Below are positions 1 through 8,121 of a stretch of DNA of 38,385 bases, one piece after another. Position 1 is the first letter of the stretch, and every line of letters begins with the position of its first letter. The notes below the pieces were generated by a model that saw only the letters and a list, made by a program, of their open reading frames with translations, was not told the DNA's origin and made no database searches. Made by a program: the position numbers and the translations under genes. The stretch comes from Phaeodactylibacter sp. (GTDB taxonomy: Bacteria > Bacteroidota > Bacteroidia > Chitinophagales > Saprospiraceae), in contig JAGQXQ010000077.1 in the NCBI GenBank assembly GCA_020436535.1, positions 1 to 38,385 of the forward strand. Reading direction: 5' to 3'.

Positions 1-1789
1 TGATCTTTCCGGAGCGCGTTTTGGGCAGCCCGGTGACGATCTGTATCTTGTCCGGCTTGGCAATCGGGCCGATCTCCTTCGTCACCACCTTCAGGATCTC
101 TTTGCGGAAGGCATCCTCGTCCCCGACGGGCCCGGAAGTGATCACATAGGCATAAATGCCCTGCCCTTTGATGTCATGTGGATACCCAACGACGGCCGAT
201 TCCACCACTTTAGGGTGTTCGTTGATAGCATTTTCTACTTCGGCCGTCCCCATGCGGTGGCCGGAAACGTTGATCACATCATCGACCCGGCCGATGATCC
301 GGTACATGCCGTCCTTATCGCGGCGGGCGCCGTCTCCGGTGAAGTATTTGTCCTGGAAAGCGGAGAAATAGGTTTGCCGGCAGCGCTCGTGGTCACCATA
401 AGTAGTACGGATCATTGAGGGCCAGGGAAATTTTATGCAGAGCAGGCCTTCGATGTCATTACCGCTGAGCTCATTGCCATCGGCATCCATCAGGCAAGGT
501 TGTACTCCAGGCAGGGGATAGCCGGCATGGGTCGGTTTCATGGGGCTGAGCGAACCCAGGCCGGAGATCATAATGCCGCCCGTTTCGGTCTGCCACCAGG
601 TATCAACGATAGGCGAGTTGCCTTTTCCGACCTTGTTGTAGTACCATTCCCATGCTTCTTCATTGATGGGTTCACCCACCGTTCCGAGGACTTTAATGGA
701 ACTTAAGTCATAGCCTTCGACCCATTGGTCGCCCTGCGCCATTAGTGCGCGGATGGCAGTTGGTGCGGTGTAGAACTGATTGACTTTGTGTTTGTCACAT
801 ACTGCCCAGAAGCGGCCAGCGTCCGGATAGGTCGGTACCCCCTCAAACATGACAGTGGTCGCTCCGGCCAGCAGCGGCCCGTAGACGATATAGGAATGCC
901 CGGTGATCCAGCCGATATCGGCCGTGCACCAGTAGATGTCGCCCTCCTGGTATTGAAATACATTCTGAAATGAGTAGGCGGTGTAAACCATGTAACCTCC
1001 GCAGGTGTGGACAACCCCTTTAGGCTTGCCGGTAGACCCGGAAGTATAAAGGATAAAGAGCATATCTTCAGCATCCATTTCTTCCGCTTCGCATTCGGCG
1101 CTTTGGCAGTCCACTTCGTCATGCCACCATTTATCCCGGCCGCTTACCATGGTGAGCTCGTCGCCGGTATTTTTGTGAACAAGGACGGTTTCAATACTGT
1201 CACAGTCCATGGCCAAGGCATCATCAACGACCTTTTTTACCGGGATGTGTTTGGCGCCACGGTCATTGTAGTCGGAGCAAATGACCATTTTACAGCTGGC
1301 ATCTTTGATCCGGTCGGCCAAGGCTTGTGCCGAAAAACCGGCAAAAACGACGGAGTGAATGGCTCCGATCCGGGCACATGCCAGGACGGCAATGGCCAAC
1401 TCGGGGACCATGGGCATATAGAAGCAGACGCGGTCTCCCTTTTCTATGCCGTTGGCCTTCAGTGCATTGGCTGTCTTGCAAACAGCGGCGTACAATTCTT
1501 TATAAGTATATTTTTGGACCGGGGCATCCGGCTGGTTGGGTTCAAAAAGGATCGCAACCTGATCCCCGCGATCTTTCAGATGTCGGTCCAGGCAGTTCTC
1601 GGTAATGTTGAGTTTTCCTCCTGCAAACCATTTGATGTCAGGTTCGCGGAAGTTCCACTCCAGTACCTTGTCCCACTTTTTGCGCCAGGAAAAGGTAGAG
1701 GCTTGTTGCGCCCAGAAGCCTTCGGGGTCTTCCACGCTTTGGCGGTAGACATCCTTATATTCATCGAAGGATTTGATTTGGTGAGTCAT
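1..1789 (-). CDS. acs: Acetyl-CoA synthetase, 3' end cut by window edge
   Basis: AMP-forming acetate-CoA ligase; it activates acetate with ATP and CoA to acetyl-CoA in the cytoplasm. Reading the minus strand from ATG at 1789 gives 596 uninterrupted residues. It begins MTHQIKSFDEYKDVY and carries the adenylation P-loop LYTSGSTGKPKG near residue 245, the core motifs TADIGWITGH and DTWWQTETGG, and the late motif YFTGDGARRDKDG. The last visible residues are LPKTRSGKI. The lysine at about residue 595 matches the catalytic, acetylation-regulated Lys609 of the enteric enzyme, so only about 50 residues are missing. The frame runs off the window without a stop; it is not a pseudogene as far as can be seen. 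It follows the response-regulator gene by about 150 bp, with its own promoter and a palindromic element in the gap. It is the metabolic output of the acetate module to its right. Confidence 0.97.
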   Translation of the reverse strand, partial: MTHQIKSFDEYKDVYRQSVEDPEGFWAQQASTFSWRKKWDKVLEWNFREPDIKWFAGGKLNITENCLDRHLKDRGDQVAILFEPNQPDAPVQKYTYKELYAAVCKTANALKANGIEKGDRVCFYMPMVPELAIAVLACARIGAIHSVVFAGFSAQALADRIKDASCKMVICSDYNDRGAKHIPVKKVVDDALAMDCDSIETVLVHKNTGDELTMVSGRDKWWHDEVDCQSAECEAEEMDAEDMLFILYTSGSTGKPKGVVHTCGGYMVYTAYSFQNVFQYQEGDIYWCTADIGWITGHSYIVYGPLLAGATTVMFEGVPTYPDAGRFWAVCDKHKVNQFYTAPTAIRALMAQGDQWVEGYDLSSIKVLGTVGEPINEEAWEWYYNKVGKGNSPIVDTWWQTETGGIMISGLGSLSPMKPTHAGYPLPGVQPCLMDADGNELSGNDIEGLLCIKFPWPSMIRTTYGDHERCRQTYFSAFQDKYFTGDGARRDKDGMYRIIGRVDDVINVSGHRMGTAEVENAINEHPKVVESAVVGYPHDIKGQGIYAYVITSGPVGDEDAFRKEILKVVTKEIGPIAKPDKIQIVTGLPKTRSGKI

Positions 1790-1887
1790 ATTGCTATGGT
1801 TTTATTTTAGGATCGGCCGAAAAATAGACTCCCTGCACAGCATTGGCAGGGGAATTATTTTAGGGCTCTACTTCAGATTGTTAAGGT

Positions 1888-1915
1888 ATATAGATATTTA
1901 TATGTTTATATTTGT
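1888..1915. promoter_or_regulatory. Candidate operator at the acs transcription start
   Basis: Two overlapping AT-rich elements sit at and just downstream of the predicted acs start. ATATAGATATTTATAT (1888-1903) is a near-perfect palindrome (7 of 8 pairs). It matches 14 of 16 positions of the palindrome in front of porin 1 (9460-9475). ATGTTTATATTTGT (1902-1915) recurs exactly, as its reverse complement, in the arsR promoter (11789-11802). The position would suit a repressor. The regulator is unknown; the ArsR-type protein encoded at 11473-11763 is the obvious local candidate. AT-richness makes chance similarity possible. Confidence 0.4.
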
Positions 1916-1947
1916 CAAAGTAAAAAAATTTGAATGAATTATCCAAA
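1916..1947 (-). promoter_or_regulatory. Candidate acs promoter (Bacteroidota type)
   Basis: On the minus strand there is TTTG (1947-1944), a 20-bp spacer, and TTACTTTG (1923-1916). This fits the Bacteroidota -33/-7 consensus TTTG-N19-21-TAnnTTTG with one mismatch in the -7 box. The predicted start of transcription is about 1911, giving a leader of roughly 120 nt. The -33 box lies inside the last codons of the response-regulator gene. Prediction from consensus only. Confidence 0.5.
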
Positions 1948-2322
1948 TTCTACTACTTCATTTATGGTATTTATCAGGTCGTCGTTGTCGAAAGGCTTGG
2001 TTATGTAGACTTCGCCTCCAGTGGCGTATCCTTTGAAGCGATCTTCCTGGGTTCCTTTTGCTGTGAGGAAAATGATCTGGGACTTATCGTATTGGGCCTC
2101 TGCCCGGATCTTCCGGGCTACTTCGAAGCCATCCATTCCGGGCATCATAACATCCAGGACGACAATTTCCGGCAGGTGGGCAGCCATGGCCAGCAGAGCC
2201 TGTTCCCCATTTTCGGCTTTAAAAACCTGATACCCTTCTTTCTTTACCAGGAATTCGAGTGCCACCAGTATATTGGGCTCATCATCGACCAGGAGGACCT
2301 TTGTGTTGGTTTTATCTGTCAT
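1939..2322 (-). CDS. Stand-alone response-regulator receiver protein
   Basis: CheY-like single receiver domain of 127 residues. The acidic pair is D13/D14, the phospho-acceptor is D57 in VVLDVMMPGMDG, the switch Thr is in FLTAKG, and the conserved Lys is in ITKPFD. There is no DNA-binding or enzymatic output domain: the protein ends about ten residues after the receiver. It lies downstream of the SSS-type histidine kinase (220-bp gap) and upstream of acs, so it is very likely the kinase's partner. In proteobacterial CrbS/CrbR systems the regulator carries a LuxR-type HTH. Here the output must be by protein-protein contact or through another factor. The role in acetate control is inferred from position. 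Confidence 0.9.
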   Translation of the reverse strand: MTDKTNTKVLLVDDEPNILVALEFLVKKEGYQVFKAENGEQALLAMAAHLPEIVVLDVMMPGMDGFEVARKIRAEAQYDKSQIIFLTAKGTQEDRFKGYATGGEVYITKPFDNDDLINTINEVVEFG

Positions 2323-2404
2323 ATTGAGTGGGCTCCAAAAGTTATACTATGCCGTTCAAAAGGAATAAAGCAGGGCTTCCTATCCAATGGAAACGGTATT
2401 TTAT

Positions 2405-2412
2405 CAAAGTTA
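2405..2412 (-). promoter_or_regulatory. Candidate -7 box for the receiver gene
   Basis: The minus strand reads TAACTTTG, a perfect match to TAnnTTTG, about 80 nt upstream of the receiver ATG. No well-spaced -33 TTTG was found, so support is weak. It would give the receiver gene a promoter separate from the kinase gene. Confidence 0.3.
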
Positions 2413-2542
2413 AATTTACAGTTTTTTAAGAGAAAAAAAACCTTCTCAGCAAAATTTGTATGCCGGCCGAAACCGAAATAAATTTAGCGGCAGGAAGCCG
2501 GTTTTCCGGGTTTGAGTTGCCCCGGATTGCAAAGAGCTCTGG

Positions 2543-5293
2543 TCATTCTTCATCCCCTCGATTCTCCCCCGTTCCCAATAGAGGAATTTCCACAAGAAAG
2601 GCGGTGCCTTCATCAGGCTGGCTTCGAACATAGATGACGCCGGAGTGCTGCAGAATGATCGAATGGGAGATGAAAAGCCCCAGTCCGCTGCCTTTGGGCT
2701 TTCCTCTGGTTTCGTCGTTGAGTTGAGTGAATTTCTCAAAGATCAGTTTTTGGTCTTTTTTCGGAATGCCCTTACCATTATCCCTCACCTCCAGAATGGC
2801 CATATCGCCGGCCTGCCGCAGGTTGACTTTAATGGCGCCCTCATTGGGATTACAGAATTTGATGGCGTTAGATATTAGGTTGACCACCACCTGGGTCAGC
2901 CGGTCGTTATGCCCCATAACTTCGATCGGGCGGTTTTCGATCTTCAGTTCATGGCGGATCTTTCGGTCCCGCATTAATTGTTTGAGCCCTGAGTATGCCA
3001 TTTCGGTGACCTCGGCAAAATCGATGGGCGCCAGTGTCCAGTTTTTTTGATTAGACTGTATCTTTTCCAGGTCGAGCACCTGGTTGATCAGCCGGGTCAG
3101 TCGTTCACTTTCACTAACGACAATAGTGAGAAACTCCTGTATTTGCTCTTCCGGCAAGCCCGGCGTTTCCTTCATGATCCTGGACAGGGCCTTGATCGAG
3201 GTGATCGGCGTGCGGAGTTCGTGAGTTACAGTGGTGATGAAATCAGCTTTGAGGCGGTCCAGCTCTTTCAATTGTTCGTTGGCGTCTTTGAGCTGTCTGG
3301 TGGTTCGTTCCAGTTCTGTCGATTTCTTTTCGAGGGCCTTACTGTACTGCATGATCTCTTTGGTCTGCTCCAGTACTTTGAACATTTCCTCCAGGCTAAT
3401 CGGCTCCTCTTTCGTGATAGACCCAATAATGATCTTGGCGGAAGCGGCGCCAATAGCGCCGGCGAGGTGCGTTTCCACATAGTTGACCAGGTCGGCTCCG
3501 GCTACTTGTTGCTGTGATAAATCAATGCGTTGGGTGTTTTCATAAGCGTTGAGCAGGAGGTTGCCCCGGGGCTCCCCCAGAAATCGATTGAGCAGGATGC
3601 GAATGTCCTGAACCTTGGCCTGCCGGCGCATGATATCATAATCGGAGCTCCCTTTGCGGTATTTATAAATGTCGACAAAAATGTCAGCTTGTGATATTTC
3701 CAACGGGCTCTGGGAAGTATAGAGCGAAACAAAGAAATAGATCCCGCAATTGAACAATAAGCTCCAGAAGGCTGCCTGGGTAATATGGTTGGAACCATGG
3801 AGGCCGAACAGTTCATGAGGCTTGAGCAACTCAATTCCAAAGGGCCCATGTTCCATGAAATGAATAGGAATAAGGCCGGCCTCCACCATAGTCGGAAGCG
3901 GTAAGGTGTAGGCCCAGATCCCGAATCCGGCAAGCAACCCTGAGAGCGCTCCCATTTTGGTGGCTCTCTTCCAGTAGATGCCTCCCAGGACAGATGGAAC
4001 AAATTGGGCAATGGCTGTAAACGAGATCAGGCCAACCGATACCAGGCTGTATTGCTCCCCGACGGCTTTGAAGTAACCGTATGCCAATAGCAGAACAACT
4101 ACTATACTGACCCGGCGAATGCCCAGCAGGCGACCGCTTAGGTTGCCATATTGCTCTTCCTGAAAAGCTTGAGTTCTAAGCAATAAGGGTAGAACCAGGT
4201 TGTTGCCGATCATGATACTAAGCGCGATCACCGCTACGATCACCATACTGGTGGCCGCTGAAAAACCGCCCAGCCCGACAAAAAGGGCCAGGATGTCTTT
4301 CCCGTATGCCAGGGGCAGGCTCAATACAAAACTATCTGGTTCTTGAGCCCCGGAGGGAAATTGATCCAGTCCGGCAATGGCGATGGGCAGGACAAAGATG
4401 TTGATCAACAGGAGATACAAGGGAAATAACCAGGAAGCCTTGGCTACATGATTGGGGTTGGTGTTTTCGACCACCGCTACGTGAAACTGCCGGGGTAGTA
4501 GCATCACAGCAGACATGGAAAGGAAAGAAAGCCAAAACCACTCCCAGCCATTAATTCCGGCAGCTTCCAGGGAGAACAAACGGGACAGGCCCGGATTGTC
4601 CATCGCTTTCTGGAAAAGGTCTCCAAAGCCATCGTACACCCAGAAGGTAATGAAAGCCCCAACGGTCAGAAATGCGATCAACTTCAGGATTGACTCAAAG
4701 GCGATTGCCGCCACCAGGCCCTCGTGGCGTTCGTTGGGGTCCAGGTTGCGGGTGCCGAAAAGAATGGTGAAAATGGCCAGGGCTATGGCAATGTATAAAG
4801 CGGAGTCCAGGTAAAAGGGGATTTCTGCATGCCGGTAGACCGCACTTTGTTTCGTTACCAGAAGATCGAAGCTGGTGGAGATAGCCTTGAGCTGAATGGA
4901 AATATAGGGTATAATCCCAAAAACGGCAATAAGCGTTGCAATAATTCCCAGCCAGGTGCTCTTACCGTAACGCGAAGAAATAAAGTCCGCAATGGAAGTG
5001 ATGCGCTGTGATTTACTGATGAAGATGATCTTTTTTAGGAGGATCCACCAGAGAGGGGCAATGATGGCAGGGCCGATGTAGATTGGCAGAAACCCCAAGC
5101 CGCTGGTGGCTGCCCTGCCCACACTGCCGTAGTAAGTCCAGGCGGTGCAGTAAACTGCCAGGGAAAGGGAGTAGATGACCGGATTGTTGACCAGGCTTCT
5201 TCCTGCTTTCTCCCGCTTTTCCGCCAGGTAAGCAATGAGGAAAAGGAAAGTGACATAAGCGATCGATATGAATATTATGATCCCGGCATCCAT
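2543..5293 (-). CDS. CrbS-like sensor histidine kinase with SSS transporter domain
   Basis: A 916-residue membrane sensor kinase. Residues 1 to about 500 form a sodium/solute-symporter (SSS) fold with about a dozen hydrophobic segments. It is followed by a STAC domain (about 550-650, with the typical HLAGAIGAASAKIIIGS) and a short coiled coil. Then come HisKA (VTHELRTPITS, phospho-accepting H691) and HATPase (N box NLISNAIKF, G1 DNGKGIP, G2 GSGLGLFIS). There is no PAS domain between STAC and HisKA, and no attached receiver. The family (CbrA/CrbS) couples uptake or binding of a small molecule to phosphorelay. CrbS of Vibrio controls acs. The gene is 16 bp downstream of a 70-residue membrane-protein gene, probably cotranscribed, with the receiver downstream. 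Ligand and target are inferred from the acs/symporter context. Confidence 0.93.
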   Translation of the reverse strand: MDAGIIIFISIAYVTFLFLIAYLAEKREKAGRSLVNNPVIYSLSLAVYCTAWTYYGSVGRAATSGLGFLPIYIGPAIIAPLWWILLKKIIFISKSQRITSIADFISSRYGKSTWLGIIATLIAVFGIIPYISIQLKAISTSFDLLVTKQSAVYRHAEIPFYLDSALYIAIALAIFTILFGTRNLDPNERHEGLVAAIAFESILKLIAFLTVGAFITFWVYDGFGDLFQKAMDNPGLSRLFSLEAAGINGWEWFWLSFLSMSAVMLLPRQFHVAVVENTNPNHVAKASWLFPLYLLLINIFVLPIAIAGLDQFPSGAQEPDSFVLSLPLAYGKDILALFVGLGGFSAATSMVIVAVIALSIMIGNNLVLPLLLRTQAFQEEQYGNLSGRLLGIRRVSIVVVLLLAYGYFKAVGEQYSLVSVGLISFTAIAQFVPSVLGGIYWKRATKMGALSGLLAGFGIWAYTLPLPTMVEAGLIPIHFMEHGPFGIELLKPHELFGLHGSNHITQAAFWSLLFNCGIYFFVSLYTSQSPLEISQADIFVDIYKYRKGSSDYDIMRRQAKVQDIRILLNRFLGEPRGNLLLNAYENTQRIDLSQQQVAGADLVNYVETHLAGAIGAASAKIIIGSITKEEPISLEEMFKVLEQTKEIMQYSKALEKKSTELERTTRQLKDANEQLKELDRLKADFITTVTHELRTPITSIKALSRIMKETPGLPEEQIQEFLTIVVSESERLTRLINQVLDLEKIQSNQKNWTLAPIDFAEVTEMAYSGLKQLMRDRKIRHELKIENRPIEVMGHNDRLTQVVVNLISNAIKFCNPNEGAIKVNLRQAGDMAILEVRDNGKGIPKKDQKLIFEKFTQLNDETRGKPKGSGLGLFISHSIILQHSGVIYVRSQPDEGTAFLVEIPLLGTGENRGDEE

Positions 5294-5309
5294 AATGGCA
5301 TCCCCAGCT

Positions 5310-5522
5310 TTATCTCGTCTTATTATTTTGTTCAGGCTTAGACTCTACGAGCCGGGCAGTAAATAAAATAAGGAGGCCCCAGCCTAGAAAAATATAGACG
5401 AAAAGCACCGGAATACTCCCCAGCGATCCTCCCTGGCTGAACAGGTTGAGGATGGGGAAATTGAATAGGAGTAAGGCCAGGAAAAACAGTCCCAAGAGCC
5501 GGAAAACCTTGTCATTCGCCAT
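5310..5522 (-). CDS. Small two-helix membrane protein upstream of the sensor kinase
   Basis: A 70-residue protein with two predicted transmembrane helices (about residues 9-28 and 36-56), a short glycine/serine loop, and a charged, hydrophilic C-terminal tail. It ends 16 bp before the kinase start, so it is almost certainly in the same operon and may assist or modulate the kinase. I do not recognise a named family. The start ATG (5522) is the first in frame. Its position in an acetate-sensing cluster suggests an accessory subunit; this is inference only. Confidence 0.75.
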   Translation of the reverse strand: MANDKVFRLLGLFFLALLLFNFPILNLFSQGGSLGSIPVLFVYIFLGWGLLILFTARLVESKPEQNNKTR

Positions 5523-5606
5523 GGTAAATCTGGTTTATCACTGCATTGAGCATTCAAGATAGGGCCAAAAAACGGTAATTATTGACGTATTCCAAAAGGT
5601 AGGATG

Positions 5607-5644
5607 AAAAATGCAGGCTAAGAGCACGAAAACCCCAGCCTGCA
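5607..5644 (-). terminator. Hairpin terminator after the symporter operon
   Basis: Inverted repeat TGCAGGCT (5612-5619) / AGCCTGCA (5637-5644), with a 17-nt loop. On the minus strand it is followed by a run of Ts (ATTTTTC). It lies 58 bp beyond the stop of the 80-residue membrane-protein gene and before the kinase operon. It likely ends the symporter transcript and separates the two operons. Confidence 0.5.
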
Positions 5645-5701
5645 CTCAATGCATATTCTATATTAACCAACTAAAAACCAACCGTACCTTCCTTAGTCCG
5701 T

Positions 5702-5944
5702 TCAATTGTTTCCGGCAGCGGCTTCTTCCTCTGCTTCCCCCGGCCAAAGCCCGAAGAAAGAAGGGGTGATGATCTTGCTTTTTGCCAGCGCCCAAATGAA
5801 TAACAGCGCAATGACTCCTAAACCCACTGATATCAGGAATTGGCCATTGAGCTGGGGTTCCAGATAGAATCTTAGAAAGAGGGTGCTGATAATGTAAACA
5901 GCGACGAATAAGTCCGATAATTTTCTGCCGAGTTGGAGTTTCAT
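5702..5944 (-). CDS. Small membrane protein downstream of the symporter
   Basis: An 80-residue protein with two hydrophobic segments (about 8-27 and 36-55) and an acidic, alanine-rich tail (EAEEEAAAG). It lies 110 bp downstream of the SSS symporter gene on the same strand. A long hairpin lies between them and a terminator follows, so it probably belongs to the symporter transcript. It is not the DUF4212 subunit, which is encoded separately at 7803-8066. No named family recognised; a third symporter-associated subunit is one possibility. Confidence 0.72.
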   Translation of the reverse strand: MKLQLGRKLSDLFVAVYIISTLFLRFYLEPQLNGQFLISVGLGVIALLFIWALAKSKIITPSFFGLWPGEAEEEAAAGNN

Positions 5945-5991
5945 GGATTTCTTTTTTGGTTATGGTTGTCGTTGGCTAATTAGGCGTTGAA

Positions 5992-6038
5992 GGTTGTCTG
6001 TTGAGCTTTGCCTGAATGGGGGCGGACAACAGACAACC
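5992..6038. repeat. Long intercistronic inverted repeat after the symporter gene
   Basis: Perfect 12-bp arms GGTTGTCTGTTG (5992-6003) and CAACAGACAACC (6027-6038) enclose 23 nt, starting 16 bp past the symporter stop. No T-run follows on the minus strand, so it is not a standard terminator. It could protect the 3' end of the symporter mRNA and lower expression of the next gene. Confidence 0.55.
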
Positions 6039-6053
6039 AACAACTACTGAATA

Positions 6054-7766
6054 TCAATGTGCGTGAGCAGACCCTGCGCCGCGCGGTACCCGAATGTCCT
6101 CGACGATGTCCTGTACTTCCTGAGGGGGAGCTGGTGTGAGGCGTGAAACGACAAAGGCAATGATCAGGTTGACGGTCATGGCCACGGTGCCAAAGCCTTC
6201 GGGCGATATGCCGAACCACCAACCATCCTTCAGGGCGGCGACGGCATCTTTTCCGCCGTCGAAAGTACCGAACTTGTACTTCAGCATATACCAAAGCATC
6301 AATGAGATACCAACCACCATGCCTGCGATGGCGCCTTCGCGGTTCATTCGCTTGTCAAACACCCCGAGCACAATAGCCGGGAAGAAGGAGGCAGCGGCCA
6401 AACCAAAAGCGAGCGCCACCACAGCGGCCACGAAGCCAGGTGGGTTGATCCCGAAATAACCGGCAACGATAACGGCAAATACAGCGCCGATACGCGCCCA
6501 CATCAATTCTCCCTTTTCCGAAATATTCGGGTTGATCTGCATTTTGATAAGGTCACGAGACAAGGCGGTGGAGATGACCAGCAACAAGCCGGCTGCGGTT
6601 GACAGAGCGGCGGCTAAACCACCGGCAGCCACCAGAGCGATCACCCAGTTCGGGAGATTGGCAATTTCCGGGTTGGCTAAAACCATGATGTCCCGGTCAA
6701 TGGTCAATTCGTTTTTGCCGGCATCGGCTACGTATTGAATGATGCCGTCGTTATTTTTGTCAGTAAAAGCGATCAATCCGGTTTCTTCCCATTTGGAGAA
6801 CCATACGGGCATGCTGCTGTACTGTTCGTTACTTACAGTATTGATTAGGTTGTAGCGGGCAAAAGCGGCGATCGCCGGAGCCGTGGTATACAGAATGGCA
6901 ATGAATAAAAGTGCCCAGCCGGCAGAGATTCGGGCGTCCTTCACTCTCGGTACCGTGAAAAAACGCACGATCACGTGCGGCAGTCCGGCAGTGCCGACCA
7001 TCAGCGCAAAGGTAATGGCAAAAACATCGGTCATCGTTTTGGTGCCATTCGTATATTCGGCGAAGCCAAGCTCGGTATTCAGCTGATCCAGCTTATCCAG
7101 CAGGGCCATTCCGGAGCCGTCCGATACATCGCCGATCAGGCCGAGCTGAGGAATAACATGGCCGGTCATGGCCAACGAAATGAATAAGGCCGGTACCATA
7201 TAGGCAAAAATCAGGACGCAGTACTGGGCTACCTGCGTATAGGTAATTCCCTTCATCCCACCCAGAACAGCGTAGAAGAATACGATGGCCATACCAATGT
7301 ATACTCCGGTAGTAATATCTACTTCGAGGAAACGGGAGAAGACCACTCCCACACCGCGCATCTGCCCGGCAACGTAGGTAAAGGAAACAATGATGGCGCA
7401 AATAACGGCTACGGTGCGGGCTACATTGGAGTAATACCGGTCGCCGATAAAGTCGGGAACGGTAAACTTGCCGAATTTTCGCAGATAGGGAGCCAGGAGT
7501 AAGGCCAGTAAAACGTATCCTCCCGTCCAGCCCATCAGGAACACGGCGCCGTCATACCCCATAAAGGAGATGAGGCCTGCCATTGAGATAAAAGATGCGG
7601 CAGACATCCAGTCTGCAGCGGTCGCCATACCGTTGGCAACCGGGTGAACGCCGCCGCCGGCGACGTAAAACTCGGAAGTGGAACCTGCTCTCGACCAGAT
7701 CGCAATACCAATATATAGCGCAAAGGTGAGGCCCACTATGATAAAAGTCCAGGTTTGAACACTCAT
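6054..7766 (-). CDS. actP: Sodium:solute symporter, VC_2705/ActP-like
   Basis: A 570-residue SSS-family integral membrane protein with about 13 hydrophobic helices. It begins with the family pattern ADWMSAASFISMAGL (residues 51-65) and has GLAAALSTAAGLLLVIS in the middle. Length and sequence fit the VC_2705 branch, which always pairs with a DUF4212 small subunit; that gene is directly upstream (7803-8066, 36-bp gap). Na+-driven uptake of acetate or a similar short carboxylate is inferred from homology to ActP and from the nearby acs. An insertion near residues 320-360 with the acidic stretch DKNNDGIIQYV looks like an exposed loop. The gene sits in a unit with DUF4212 and possibly porin 1 upstream. 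Confidence 0.92.
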   Translation of the reverse strand: MSVQTWTFIIVGLTFALYIGIAIWSRAGSTSEFYVAGGGVHPVANGMATAADWMSAASFISMAGLISFMGYDGAVFLMGWTGGYVLLALLLAPYLRKFGKFTVPDFIGDRYYSNVARTVAVICAIIVSFTYVAGQMRGVGVVFSRFLEVDITTGVYIGMAIVFFYAVLGGMKGITYTQVAQYCVLIFAYMVPALFISLAMTGHVIPQLGLIGDVSDGSGMALLDKLDQLNTELGFAEYTNGTKTMTDVFAITFALMVGTAGLPHVIVRFFTVPRVKDARISAGWALLFIAILYTTAPAIAAFARYNLINTVSNEQYSSMPVWFSKWEETGLIAFTDKNNDGIIQYVADAGKNELTIDRDIMVLANPEIANLPNWVIALVAAGGLAAALSTAAGLLLVISTALSRDLIKMQINPNISEKGELMWARIGAVFAVIVAGYFGINPPGFVAAVVALAFGLAAASFFPAIVLGVFDKRMNREGAIAGMVVGISLMLWYMLKYKFGTFDGGKDAVAALKDGWWFGISPEGFGTVAMTVNLIIAFVVSRLTPAPPQEVQDIVEDIRVPRGAGSAHAH

Positions 7767-7802
7767 AATTCTTTTTGTTTAGTTGGTTGTGGAACGATAA
7801 GG

Positions 7803-8066
7803 TTAGATCTCATCAAATTCGTACTTCTTGTCCAGCTTGTTCATCAGGTTCACATACACGAAGATCAGGATGACGAATACATAGATCGATCCTTGCTGGG
7901 CGAACCAAAAGCCCAGTTTGGCGCCTCCGATGTGGATGGCGTTGAGCGGCTCCACCAGGAATATCCCAAATACATAGGACACCAGGAACCAGATGGAGAG
8001 GAGGATCAGGACATACCTGATGTTCTCCTTCCAATATTGCTTTGCTCTTTTGTCTAGCGACGACAT
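7803..8066 (-). CDS. DUF4212 symporter small subunit
   Basis: An 87-residue membrane protein of the DUF4212 / solute:sodium symporter small-subunit family. It has the hallmark segments YWKENIRYVL, LNAIHIGGAKLGFWFAQQGS and a final FVYVNLMNKLDKKY. Two transmembrane helices flank the conserved GFWFAQQG loop. It is 36 bp upstream of its cognate SSS large subunit and certainly cotranscribed. It is needed in this family for a functional two-part transporter. The upstream gap to porin 1 is 55 bp and has no terminator, so readthrough from the porin is likely. Confidence 0.93.
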   Translation of the reverse strand: MSSLDKRAKQYWKENIRYVLILLSIWFLVSYVFGIFLVEPLNAIHIGGAKLGFWFAQQGSIYVFVILIFVYVNLMNKLDKKYEFDEI

Positions 8067-8121
8067 GGTCTTAAAGTTTTGATGAAAAAATAGTGATATC
8101 TAAATAGTTAAATATTGTATC

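Noticed and set aside
1-1789. acs as a frameshifted or broken gene
   Set aside because: Minus-strand translation is continuous over 596 residues with all core motifs; it is only cut by the window edge.
1007-1810. Plus-strand open frame of 267 codons opposite acs
   Set aside because: The minus strand encodes an unmistakable acetyl-CoA synthetase through the whole interval; the plus-strand frame is its antisense shadow.
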